Origin: Anseranas semipalmata
Taxonomy: Eukaryota; Chordata; Aves; Anseriformes; Anseranatidae
NCBI GenBank assembly: GCA_013399115.1
Contig: VXAA01003999.1
Location: forward strand, 18,488 to 82,487
DNA: 64,000 bases
Reading direction: 5' to 3'
Shown: positions 27,001 to 38,600 of the stretch, piece after piece
Position numbering within the stretch: position 1 is the stretch's first letter
Layout of the letters: the number at the start of each line of letters is the position of its first letter
The notes under the pieces: generated by a model
What the model was told of the DNA's origin: nothing
What the model saw: the letters and a program-made list of their open reading frames with translations, nothing else
The model's database searches: none
Made by a program: the position numbers and the translations under genes

Positions 27001-28923
27001 TAACCGTTTAAGTACAGCTTTTAATTACTGAAATAATTGCTAAAACAGATTTATATTCTAATGGTCCAGAGCAGAAAAAAAATAGGGCTACTGGGGAAAA
27101 TAGCAACTTACAATCATGAAAAGGTGACATAATTTTGCCTTACCTTTTGTTCTTCAAGTGTAGGGCAGTATTTCAAATAAATAAAAGTAGAATCCGTGGG
27201 GTATAGCAGTACTGAAATCATCTGAAATTTCTCTGATTTTACTTTTCACGGAAATTTTTGATTGTTTCATTTTGTCAAATACCTAAATACACCAAATAGT
27301 CTCTTCCAGAAAAGCTACTATAATAGTGTCATGAGATTTAATATGCTTGACTGTTGATCACATTGTCCTCAATTCTAACAGACTTCATGTACTACAGACT
27401 GTACCTAAACTCTACCCATATATTATCTCCTTTCTCCAAATGAGGAGTTATGATGTATTCTAGCACATGAACAGACCAACAAGGCTGGTCTTTACAAGAG
27501 AATGAAGTTATGTGGACCACAATCACAACAATGTGCTTTTCCAATAGTTTATAATTTTGGTTGAAAGTAACAACTAAGATGGAATTTTGATTGATAAATC
27601 TTTGTGTGTCTTTCTGTATTACTTAGATTTACTGATATGTATACACAGTTGCAAGGCAATTTATTTTTTACCCATAAAATTCCCAGAGGAAAGTTATGTA
27701 AGCGCATGACACTCATGGAGAAAATGGGTGAATTATGCTGCATTTCAAGAACAATGACATTTACAGCCTCAATACCACTTAAATTGCTCCAACTAGAAAC
27801 AGCATTGCTGTGCAAAGTATTTAATGTACTAAAATACTCCTGAGACAGTCAACAAATGGGAGAGAAATGGAAAAAGCATCAGCATACCCATCAGCTACTG
27901 TATATAAAAAGCATATCAATGAGTTTTTGAAATTTCCTGATTTAGAAGACATTCTCATCTTTGTCTACAAGGACAGGACATATGGCAAAGCCAACCATCT
28001 GCACCATCAATCCTTGTCTGCAGGAATAACTTTTATCAACATTGTTAGCAGCCAACATGATTTACAGCTTATAAAGGGTATGAGGATGCTGAAATAGGAT
28101 GCTTCAAAGATCATACCTATAAAGAGCGAATTCAAACTCTACTTTTTATACCTAAGGATTGTATTTCTCCACATCTTCCATCTGATCATGCATGTGGACA
28201 AATTTCCATTTGAAATTTATATTCAAATTAGAAAAGGAAGAAGCTCTTTGGAAGAAAAGAGAACAAAAATATGAAGTAGCTTCTTCATGTCTTGGTTGTG
28301 AGTTTGTTTTAGGCAATGACATAGAGAACTTCTTAAACTGTATTATTTTACCATGTTTAAATAAAGTAAGATTGCACACACAGTGAAACTTCTTTTATAA
28401 GAACAAATTCCATATGAAGTAAAAAATATTGAATAGTCTTTAATTAGGGGAATAAAAATAAAAATCTTAGCAACAGACAGCCTAGTGCTAGTGGGAGAAG
28501 GGAGGACTGAGGTCTAGATTCAAATAATGAAATTCAGATGTTTTCACTGTGGGTTTTTACATGAGTTAGGTCCAATCAGTAGAGTCAAGGGAGCCATTCA
28601 GCTTTCACTAAAGTAGACGCCTGCGTCTGGCAAACCAACTTATTGACTGTATTGCTTAGAACTCTGTAGCTTATAATAGAAGCATAGACATCTTAGATGT
28701 TATCCTCGATCCTGAAGACATATGAATTTAGATTATTTTTTTAAATTTGAAATGAATAAAGTACTGAATGAGTAAAGACTCCATGATATTACTGGAGTGA
28801 ACAAATTTACGTGATTAGTATTAATATCCATAGATATGATATTGATGACTCTAAAGATAGCAACAACTTAAATAAATTGTCTTTGCAATAAAAGAAAAAA
28901 GAAAAAGAGAAAGAGGAAGAAAC

Positions 28924-29025
28924 AAGAAAAAGAAAAAGAAAAAGAAAAAGAAAAAGAAAAAGAAAAAGAAAAAGAAAAAGAAAAAGAAAAAGAAAAAGAA
29001 AAAGAAAAAGAAAAAGAAAAAGAAA
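28924..29025 (+). repeat. (AAAAAG)n hexanucleotide array, 102-bp pure purine tract
   Basis: About 17 near-perfect AAAAAG units with no pyrimidine. A further 35-bp purine stretch lies just before it, separated by one C. The array is homopurine and mirror-symmetric. Confidence 0.97.
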
Positions 29026-30021
29026 TGGAAAGAGAATTGACGTCTTTAATGCAGTGTTGTAAAGAAATTCAGTCCTAAGCCTTTTTATGACTTTCTGAAC
29101 ACATCATAGTTGTGATCTGCCAAAATGAAAAGATGTAGTCTAGATAGGAAAAGAATTCAGATATAATAAAGATTGAGGTAGCCTCAATAAACATTATAGG
29201 CTGGCAGGATCTTAAATAATGTTTGATTTCAAAATTACATAGCACTAACTTTCAAAAGTTCTCAAAATTGGCCTCTGTTTATAGCTTTAGGGGTGATTTT
29301 TTGATTTGCTTTTTCATTCCCTTTGATTACTTTCTAGGAATCATTTTGAGACTTATGTTGATAGCTCTACTTAGAGTCCAAATCTTATTTATGGGAAAAT
29401 GTACCAGCCACAGTGATGTGATCAGATCCGTCTATTTCACAGTTAAAAATGGTCGTCAGTGGGTTTTAAGTACTTTAAATGCTAGATAGAAATATAATCC
29501 AATGGATTAGACACCTGAGCTCCTTAGAACATTTTCATTTTATTCCTTTTTTTCTGGCTATAGTGAGTCTCCTTTGCTGGTTTATGCCTCTTGAATTCCT
29601 GTTTGTTCAGTTTGTTGTCAGTATGAAAATAAATTTTGTAAAAAGACTTTTTGCCTAGAATATTGTTTGGCCTAATGTTTGAAGCATTCTTCTAGAGTAT
29701 AGGAAATATGATTTCGGTTCCTCTCAAGTAGAAACAAGAATCAACAAGAGGCAGATTCTCGTAATTTTCTGCTATCTATCTCAGCTTCCATTGATACCCT
29801 AAAGATGACTAATGAAGTTAATCCAGTGAATTATGGAGGATGAGTCAGCAGGATGGAATCCAGTCTACCTTATAGAGGTACTGAATCCATTAAATTTGGA
29901 ATAGTTTGTCTCAGCAGGGCAAGTAAAATGACTTGCATTTTCCTGGGAATATCAGGACAATAAAAAAATCCAAACCTTATAGTATGGTCACTAGAAATGT
30001 CCTTCTCTATCTCTCTGCATT

Positions 30022-30118
30022 CTTTTGTTTGTTTGTTTGTTTGTCTGTTATTAGGTTTCTTTGCTTGCTTGCTTGCTTGTTTTTTGTTTATTTGTTTTAT
30101 TTGTTTTGTTGTTGTTAG
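30022..30118 (+). repeat. (TTTG)n / (TTGC)n / TTGTT low-complexity array
   Basis: TTTG units, then TTGC units, then TTGTT words. The open frames over this stretch (Cys/Phe/Leu-rich) come from the repeat and are not genes. Confidence 0.92.
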
Positions 30119-31751
30119 TTTTGGTAAGATATTACTTTTAACTCCACTTTATGTGAATATAAAGGATGCTTTGTGTAGTTTCACAATCCATATATTATTT
30201 ATACTGCTTTGAAAAGATCTCTGACTCAACTGTTGTCACCAGGCTCTACCCCAGTTGACCCCTACACACTAGATTTATTTTCTGCATTAGTACTGCATTA
30301 TGTTGGCACCAGTATAATGGACTTGTCTTTGGATTTTGCCTTATGATATTGCAAAAAGAGCAACATTCTCTGCCAATGTAAAATTAAACAGCTACATTGA
30401 TGTAGCTGAAGTATTGTCCATTTGTCACCAGACAATTTGGCCAAATTTTTAGCCATTTGTATCAGATTTATTAAGAAATGCAAAGTTGTTCCTTCTTTTG
30501 CTTTATGTTATGAGTGCTGAATTAAAACCCCAATATACTTAATAATTACATTAGTCACTAATTTAACTACATCAAGTGTTGGCTTGCTCCCCTGCATCCA
30601 AGAAGAATACTTGCTGGCAATATTCAGCAAAATGCTATTTCCTAACAGGGGGTTTCCCACTAGAGTGGTTTCTCAGTGCTACTGTTCATTATTACATACA
30701 ACCAGTTATTCTATTGCCACTATCTTTCACACAAAAGGAAATGTTGTATGGCTCTTCTCCCCCGAGAAACAGCACTGCGCATCAACAAAGACTGTACTAC
30801 TTCTATATATTCTTTATGAACATGTGAACAATTGCTGAGGATTTCTATTTTATTCAAAAATAGGAATTTTCTTACACACAATCATATGAAATATACCCAT
30901 CGAAATAAGTCACTATCTAAACTTTAAACTTCCCTTAGATTTAAAATGGTTGTCTATTCAGTTGCAGAGAAAATGGTTTTGCTCCTTACTTAAAATAAAG
31001 GCATTAAGAGTTATGAAGAAGAAAGGTTCAACTTGAACCTCATTTTTGCACTTATATTCTATTTTTATTGCACAAAAATGTTGTACTTTCAAACGTGGCT
31101 TTGGAATTTGACTTATGGATGTTTATTACTCCACTCAGCTTTTGGACAACATGCCTACTCGCAACAGTTTTGAATATTTTACTTTTGAAATGAACTGAGG
31201 AAAAGAAATGACACAATATATTAAGATGGTCAAATAATTCATTTGGAAACTGAAAACTGACTCTTTCATGCAGTCTTCTTTTTCTGAAGGATGTTCTGTG
31301 CCGTGACATGAAAGAATTGTAGGATTAGAGTAATTTGTAAAACTGATATTGCACTTTAATTTTGTTTCTTTCTCTTCTGGAAGATTTCACATAAACAGAT
31401 CTTCCTTTGAGCATCTTAGTGCATGAAATACCTTCCTAATCTTACCAAAATATTCCGAGTGTCTAAGTCAAATTGTGTGAATTTTGTATAAACGCTGTGG
31501 ATAAAATCCTGATCTAACAGAAAACAGTAACAAAATGTACTTTTAAATTAAATAAAGCCTTCTTGAAATCTATTGAAGTACTATTATTACTCTTATTGTT
31601 ATTATCCAATGCTATTACTATTATTTCACATGCAGTACTTTGGCTGTAGGTACACAGACTTCCATTGATAATCTATGAAAATTCAGTCTGCTTTCTGGTA
31701 GATGTACGCTGTGTACTCACTCATGATATATTCTAGCTATAGGCAGGAATA

Positions 31752-32320
31752 CATAGAATCACAGAATCATAGAACCATAGAATGGCTTGGAAGGGACCTT
31801 AAAGATCATCTGGTTCCAACCCCCCTGCCATGAGCAGGGATGCCACCCACTAGAGCAGGTTGGCCAGGGTACCATCCAACCTAATCTTGAACACTTCCAG
31901 GGACAGGTCATCCACAGCTTCTCTAAGCAACCTGTTCCACTGCCTCACCACCCAGTGAGTAAAGAATGTCCTCTAATCTAAATCTCCCTTCTTTTAGTTT
32001 AAAACCATTGCCCCTTGTCCTATCACTATCTGCCCCAGTAAAAAGTCCCTCTCCATCTTTTTATAAGCCCCCTTTAAGTGTGGAAAGGCTGCAGTGAGGT
32101 CCCCCAGAGCCTTCTCTTCTGCAGGCTGAACATCCCCATCTCTCTCAGCCTTTCTTCATAGGAGAGGTACTCCAGCCCTCTGAACATCTTTGTGTCCCTC
32201 CTCTGGACCCACTCTAACAGGTCCACATCTTTCCTGTGCTGGGGGCCCCAGACCTGGATGCAGTTCTTCAAGTGGGGTCTCATGAGCACAGAGTAGAAGG
32301 GGGACAATCACCCCCCTTGA
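31752..32320 (-). mobile_element. CR1 LINE 3' fragment
   Basis: The low-coordinate end carries the CR1 tail in reverse (CATAGAATCACAGAATCATAG) and then AATGGCTTGGAAGGGACC. Translation on the minus strand gives C-terminal ORF2 sequence ([21 protein letters not shown]), then frame breaks. The tail octamers and the loss of frame suggest an older subfamily than the copies at 35433 and 53646. It starts within ORF2 near the GDNHPP-like region, so the 5' truncation is strong. Confidence 0.92.
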
Positions 32321-35306
32321 CAATTACATTTTTTTTGATTCTCAGATACTAAAAATCATGAAGCTCTACTGACTTTCAATGACTATCACTTGCTGTAAAT
32401 GCTATTTTTTACTTTATTTTTTATAAAATTTAAAAGCACAATTCTGTCCTTTGTGTTTGCTTGTGAACTTGATAAAGTTTTCTGTATCTAGTTCCCAAAT
32501 AATCTTGTGAGAGATTCATCCTTTGTATGATTTATTTTCCGAAGCCCGAGACTAATATTTTCTTTTTCTGCCTTGTGTTTGTATCCTTCTTTATATGCCT
32601 TTGACCCACAATATTCTTAGGGATGACTTACAATACCATGTTTCATCACTAATACAAATCTGATTTGAGAGTCTTTTGAAAAGATGGAAAGGGACTGATT
32701 TTTCCTCTGCAATTTCATGAAGAACAGATTGATTTTATTTTATTTTATTTTTTATCCTAGTGTGTAAGGTGAATATAAGATATGAAATATGAGCAACGTT
32801 TGGTGGTATCAGGGGAAATAGTTGTTCTGCCTTTAGGCAGCACATGCCCTTAGTATTAGTCATGTTTTATTCCTGTTTGACAGACAATAATGGTACCTGT
32901 CCCTGTTAAAGAATGCACAGACACAGAACAGTAGGCAGTGTCTCCCCCCAAATCTTATTTTAGACAGGCAGTCACAGGGTAATGAGAGGACGATAACAAG
33001 CATATAAAGAATATGGCAGAAGTTATGGATGCTAATTTATTTGAAGAGAAGATAATCTTAGGAGAGAAATCTAATGGAAAGGAATAGGAAATACAGAAGA
33101 ATGATAAACTGAGGTAAATATGTTAAAGAAAGGAGAGCTAAGAACAGTGAAAATGGGGTAGAAGGCGTAGAAAAATGTGGACAAAAATATCTCATTCAAA
33201 AACTGCTAAAATTATTCACATGCTCAGCTTTGACTTCTACAAAGTTGGTTCTATTAACCCAATTCCTTTGTTGCCTTTTTTTCTGCTGTTTTCTACCAAC
33301 CATAGGAATGAGAAGAAATCTGCCATTTAATGCCTTTACATCTGGGGATAGATTCTTCTAGTAGCTTGCATCAAGAGAATGGCAAAAGGGAAGAGCATCT
33401 GTAAACTATGAAGCCTTTGCTTTGTTTTATTGTGCTTTTGCCACTTTCAGCTAGCTCTTCAGATTTTACTGTATTTGCTTTGCCTTATTTGCTGACCTAC
33501 CCAGCTATTATCATTCTTAGATGGCATAGAGATGTAATGGATTAACATAACATAGAATGTTGAGCCAGCTACTGCATGTTACTGCCCCCCCCCCAAAAAA
33601 AAATTCTGATTTGATTCGAATGGTTCATCCATTTATTTCTAGTGTTATAATAGCTCTTTGCTATCCAGTTGTTTCCAAAACATTGCTTCCAGTTGACTCA
33701 GTGCAGCTTGCACATAACAGTACCTGAAAAAGTAACCAAAACCAACAAGATACTGCTTTGAAAACACACTACAAAAAGAAAAGAAGAAAAGAAAGATAAT
33801 CAGATGACAAAGAAAACAAAGGGAAAGATACCATTTCTTTATCTGTATTTGTAACAGGAAGAACTGTACATTTTTTTTCACTATTTTTCACTATTTAATC
33901 AAATTTAATTTTTTTTCTCTTCTCTGTTGAAAATACATTCTTCGCTTCTTTGTAGAGTTAACACAAGTAATAATGAATTATTAATAATTAATAATAATTT
34001 TATTCAGTCATTATATATTCAGTTCATTTATATTATAAATATATGCATATATAATATAATAAATTAATATATAAAATAAATGCATACATATAATATATTA
34101 ATATATAAATATATATATATGAATATTATGTATTTGGTTCTTTTATTGTGTAAAAAAGACTGAGAGATTTCATTATTTCTCTCATTTGCATACATTTATT
34201 CAGACAAACACTCATAAATTCTGTATTCTACAGAACTAAAGCTAGAAGTAAAGCCATAAAGAAAATATACAGTTTATTTTATGCAATAGAAGCATGTAAA
34301 GGTTGGATATGAAGAAATTACTTGCTGACCAAAATCTTTCTCACTAACAAGTCTGACGGTACCGTTTTCTTATTGCTCTATAACTCATTTGTTACCTGTA
34401 TATATGTTAGGTCCTAGCAAAGAATAAAAGGAAAATAAATTATATCAAACTTATCACATATCACTCTGTTTTATCTCTTCTTCTCGTACCAAAATGGTCT
34501 TATTCTGTCAATTGCAGTCTTTCATAACCTACCAGCAAACAGCATACTGAATTTTATCCTTGATTTGTTAGGGATCCTTTAATTAATCCTTTCCTATCAG
34601 AACACTACATTGAGGGAACTGAACTGATCTCTCGCTGTTATTATCTCTGCTGACAAAAAAAAAAATCAATAGTGTTTCATTTTGTGGAAATAATAAAAAT
34701 GGAAACAATGCTTTTATTTGTAATCTGCAGTGAATATTTTGTTACAATTTAGCATTTTCCTTCAGAATTTGGGTACACAGTCACTGTAACATGCACTGAT
34801 AATACTTTACTGTCAGAAGTACTGCTTTGCCAAAACAGATTTTGATGACGTTTCCAGGAGTTTTGAAGAGTTTTTGAACAACAAGATACAAAGCCCAAAG
34901 CTTATAGGACTCTTTTAAGAATCTCCAATGGAAAGGATACTTTAGAAAGATACCATGACTAAAACAATATTTCTTCCACCACTTTGTTCTTTTAAAAGTC
35001 ATGACCATTTCATTTTTATTTAATAATTGAAAATATTGTACATATTTTACAACATCTTTGTTGTGAGAGCCACAATGCTAAAATGAATCAAAGGGACATT
35101 ACTATGGCTTTCTTTTCTGTGAAATAGCAAGTAAAATATAGAAATCAACTGATCATGGGTCTTTATTAGGGATTAGGTAGCAAATCAATTGGGAATTGAA
35201 ATAAGCATTTTTACTAAAGAAAGCAAGTTGAGCAAGAATAAAACTCCTGAGCTTAAAGACTACTAATAGTAGAAATGGAATAGACATCAGAAAGTGTCAT
35301 TACCAC
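32321..35306. other. Intronic stretch without a recognised element
   Basis: AT-rich unique sequence with a (TTTTA)n run near 32732-32752, a C run followed by A at 33583-33602, and a very AT-rich region of TA/ATA words at 33970-34130. No exon seen. Confidence 0.6.
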
Positions 35307-35432
35307 TTCTTACCATGACTGTATACTCAGGAATTCCATAATGTCCCATATGAAGTATGAAAGGAGGAGAAAAGAACAAACTCAAACACAAACAATAGAA
35401 TCTTGAGGAAAAATGAGGTCCTTTGTATCATC
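35307..35432 (+). repeat. Inverted repeat arm 1, outer part (126 bp)
   Basis: Runs from TTCTTACCATGACTG to TTTGTATCATC and is the reverse complement of 36426-36551 with one mismatch (A/G near 35323). The arm resumes after the CR1, at 35918. Confidence 0.95.
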
Positions 35433-35917
35433 AAGGACGTGGAGGTGCTCGAGAGAGTCCAGAGAAGGGCAACAAAGCTGGTGAGGGGTCTGGAGAACAA
35501 GTCTTACGAGGTACGGCTGAGGGAGCTGGGGTTGTTCAGCCTGGAGAAGAGGAGGCTCAGGGGTGACCTTATCGCTCTCTACAGGTACCTTAAAGGAGGC
35601 TGTAGTGAGGTAGGGATTGGTCTCTGCTCCCACGTGCCTGGTGACAGGACGAGGGGGAATGGGCTAAAGTTGCGTCAGGGGAGGTTTAGGTTGAATATTA
35701 GGAAAAACTTCTTTACCGAAAGGGTAGTTAGGCATTGGAATGGGCTGCCCAGGGAAGTGGTTGAGTCACCATCCCTGGAGGTCTTTAAAAGACGTTTAGA
35801 TGTTGAGCTTAGAGATATGGTTTAGTGTGGGCCTTGTTAGAGTTAGGTCAGAGGTTGGACTAGGTGATCTTGGAGGTCTCTTCCAACCTGAACGATTCTG
35901 TGTGATTCTGTGTGATC
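35433..35917 (+). mobile_element. Young CR1 LINE 3' fragment inserted in one arm of an inverted repeat
   Basis: About 480 bp of CR1 starting at AAGGACGTGGAGGTGCTCGA and ending in the tail GATTCTGTGTGATTCTGTGTGAT. The C-terminal part of ORF2 is open for over 120 codons ([20 protein letters not shown] through [20 protein letters not shown] to the stop after ELRDMV), so the copy is young. The boundaries can be read exactly, because the opposite arm of the inverted repeat (36402-36551) keeps the uninterrupted site GTATCATC/TAAATAGC. At most ATC is shared at both junctions, in line with CR1 making no or tiny target duplications. Confidence 0.93.
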
Positions 35918-35941
35918 TAAATAGCTAAGAAGCAAGAAGCC
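35918..35941 (+). repeat. Inverted repeat arm 1, inner part (24 bp) after the CR1
   Basis: TAAATAGCTAAGAAGCAAGA and the next four bases match the inner 24 bp of arm 2 exactly (reverse complement of 36402-36425). A small array of TAAATAGCT units and a second copy of the AAGAAGCAAGAA block follow directly (35943-35990). Confidence 0.93.
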
Positions 35942-35942
35942 T

Positions 35943-35990
35943 TAAATAGCTAAATAGCTTAAATAGCTTAAATAGCTAAGAAGCAAGAAA
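35943..35990 (+). repeat. Short TAAATAGCT tandem array at the inner edge of arm 1
   Basis: About four TAAATAGCT-like units are followed by a second copy of AAGAAGCAAGAA. It looks like slippage or local re-copying at the inner breakpoint of the inverted repeat. Confidence 0.8.
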
Positions 35991-36182
35991 GTGTAGACAT
36001 TATTTTTCTGTAGTGTCAGTTTGGACTTGAACTAGAAATGTGGTTGGTAATGATCTGAATAAAAAGTATAAATATTTGTCTAGCTTTGAACAGATTTAGT
36101 GGTAATCTCAAAAAAAAAGGTCTTTTTTCTTGCAGTAAAATTTATTTTCAGGTTTAAAAGGCATGAGTCTTGTGGCTTTTTA

Positions 36183-36223
36183 CAAAAACAAAACAAAACA
36201 AAACAAAACAAAACAAAAAAACA
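36183..36223 (+). repeat. (AAAAC)n microsatellite in the inverted-repeat spacer
   Basis: About seven AAAAC units, within the spacer between the inverted-repeat arms. Confidence 0.95.
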
Positions 36224-36401
36224 ACTTCCAACCTTCAGAAATGAGACAACTTGTGTTGATTTAAGGACTATATCTAAAGCAAAGAGACTGCCACTGCCCA
36301 CTGCCATCTTCAGGTAAATAAATGTGTCTGAAGAGGGAGCTATTTTGGAAGAGATACTGAAGAATACTATAACCAGTTATCTCCTCTGTGCAGGGATACT
36401 T

Positions 36402-36551
36402 GGCTTCTTGCTTCTTAGCTATTTAGATGATACAAAGGACCTCATTTTTCCTCAAGATTCTATTGTTTGTGTTTGAGTTTGTTCTTTTCTCCTCCTTTCA
36501 TACTTCATATGGGACATTATGGAATTCCTGAGTACACAGTCATGGTAAGAA
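36402..36551 (-). repeat. Inverted repeat arm 2 (150 bp, uninterrupted)
   Basis: Reverse complement of 35307-35432 joined to 35918-35941. It matches at 149 of 150 positions and lacks the CR1. It therefore shows the pre-insertion state of arm 1. The spacer between the arms is about 460 bp. Confidence 0.95.
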
Positions 36552-38350
36552 AAATGTATCTTCTTATAGCACTGATTACACTGCATGCCACTCTTCTGCT
36601 GAATTTGCTTGACTAATAGGACAAGAGTATGAAAGGGTATATCATTCAAAAGACAGCCAGTTACAAACACCACTCCTTTGGCTGTACTAGCCTGTGTAGC
36701 ATTGTATCTCTGAAAATCCTGTATGAAACCTGCCTTATAAATTCCATATTTCATGTGTATGTAGCTGCTGTAGAATTTAGCATAAAAAAGTGACTATATT
36801 TTACATAATCATCGATTTTAGAAATATATGTAGCAATCTTGTGCTATTAAGTGCAGCACAGAAGGACTAAAACAGAAGTTCATAACTCTTAACCTACATT
36901 AAAAATGGGTAGAGCTGCCTTCAGTCAGTTTCCATTGACTGACTAAAAGAATCGAGATGATAAGCTTCAGCAAGATTCTTAAACTTGGTAAGGTTAGATG
37001 AAAAGGAGTTCTATCAACACTTTTCTTGAAGCCTCTGAGTTTGGCTAAGCTTTCATAATACCTTAAAACCTTCAGTTGAGCTTGGGTTGCTATATCATTT
37101 TCAGCACTACCTGAGTATTTTGAGGCCCACAGTGGAGAAGAGAATTTAGCTCTATATCCTGTCTAATCATTGTTCTCTGCTGTATGTCTGTTCAGCCTGT
37201 ATATGAAGAAAAGTTTCGTAAGGAAGAACGATGGGAAAAATCTGAAACAAAGATGACAATCTAAGACATACAATTTCCAATTTCATTTTCATTTGCTATG
37301 TTAAAAAAAAATATATTGAAATTAAAAAAAAAAGAAGAACTTCCAAAAATGACTGAGAGTATATCAAAAACACATTGAAGGTTTGAACTGACAAATGTTT
37401 TTCAGTATTCAAGGCAAAAATGACTTTTTGAGTTCTAATGGGTCTTCAAATTGACGTTGACACTTTAATGTATGAAGCTTAGCTTTTTTCCCTTCTGTGT
37501 CTTATGTCAATGGCTGAAGAAACATTTAATATATGCTCTAATGCTCTATAAAATATCATAAAATATCCGTTAAAGCTGTAAATTAAAATAAAAGACTACT
37601 GTTGTGTTAATTGTGTAGTAACTCTGTATAGATAGATAACACCCATAGTTCCTGTGCATAGTTCAGGAACTTATAGACTGCACTTATAGAGACCAATCCT
37701 TAAAATTTTCATAACACATGCCACAGTTTTCATTCAGGATAAACTTTCTTAAAATCAATGAGACCTTTAGTTAAAACTCTGAATCAAAAATTAAGGATTA
37801 GCCTCTATAGGCAGAAGTTCTTACAGGTTTGCCCCTTTGTCTGTAACTCTTACATCTGAATTGTTAATAATTTATTGTTACTCCACATTCACATTTGTAG
37901 TAGTTTTGTAAATTTGTTTTCTTGGAATTTTGAGGGAGATGGTCCTTATCCCTAATGAGATCTTCATAAATCCATCAATGTGCTGATAGAAATATTTCTG
38001 CATGATTTATTTACTATTATTTCTCGTTCTCAGAGTACTCTTCCAAATATTTGCTTCTGTATTAACTTTTCCCTTTGACTTTCTACCATCTGAGGATGGC
38101 TTCTTCCTTTATGTTATTACATCTTGATAGGATCATAATATAATAGGATCTTAATATAAAATGTGAAATACATCTTATCAAAGAGACAAGAACGTATATA
38201 TCATACTATATATATTTTTGTCATTATATCATGATTCCAATATTTTGGAGTTTTCATCTTCTGGGAAACACATTTATTTCTTTTCATATAACTTTTTAAG
38301 TTTGGATTTTATTAACAATGTTTTTCATTGTTTGAATACTGTGATCTCAT

Positions 38351-38600
38351 TTACTTGGCTGTGCAAATTTTTGGCATACTTTTCATACTGTCAGAGTTTG
38401 TTGTGAAAGGGATGTTTTGCTGTGGTGTTTCTCCTGAGGTCTGATAGATATGGGTACTGCTGGAGGAGCCATGGTTCTTAACTTTGCTTTTCACTTTGAT
38501 AAGCACGCTACCATTTTGGGGAGTTGTTTGTCCTGTACTATAGATAGATGTGGTTGCAAGTGGAGAAGACAGTTTCACATCATTTAGCTTTAGACTAATC
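38351..38600 (-). other. Unidentified coding-like patch on the minus strand
   Basis: An open minus-strand frame of at least 75 codons (38351-38578, extendable upstream without a stop) has balanced composition. It is rich in Ser, Thr, Gln and Asn, with TTPQNGSVLIKVKSKVKNHG and TSGETPQQNIPF, unlike the Phe/Lys/Ile-rich noise frames around it. It could be a relic of a retrocopied host exon or an old transposon. I recognise no family, and no splice sites clearly flank it. It may also be chance. Confidence 0.25.

Larger units (their letters stand above)
22111..31751. other. Intronic stretch with microsatellites and the 735-bp duplicate
   Basis: AT-rich unique sequence apart from the listed repeats. 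It includes an A run with (CAAA)n at 22433-22479, a T10-A14 inverted run at 25121-25144 and a (GTT)n-like patch at 26229-26259. No exon or transposon recognised. Confidence 0.6.

Noticed and set aside
30022..30212. Cys/Phe/Leu-rich frames that look like membrane peptides
   Set aside because: They are translations of the (TTTG)n/(TTGC)n repeat.
35403..35825. A 140-codon open frame
   Set aside because: It is the C-terminal end of CR1 ORF2 with a little flanking sequence; the first residues come from inverted-repeat DNA.
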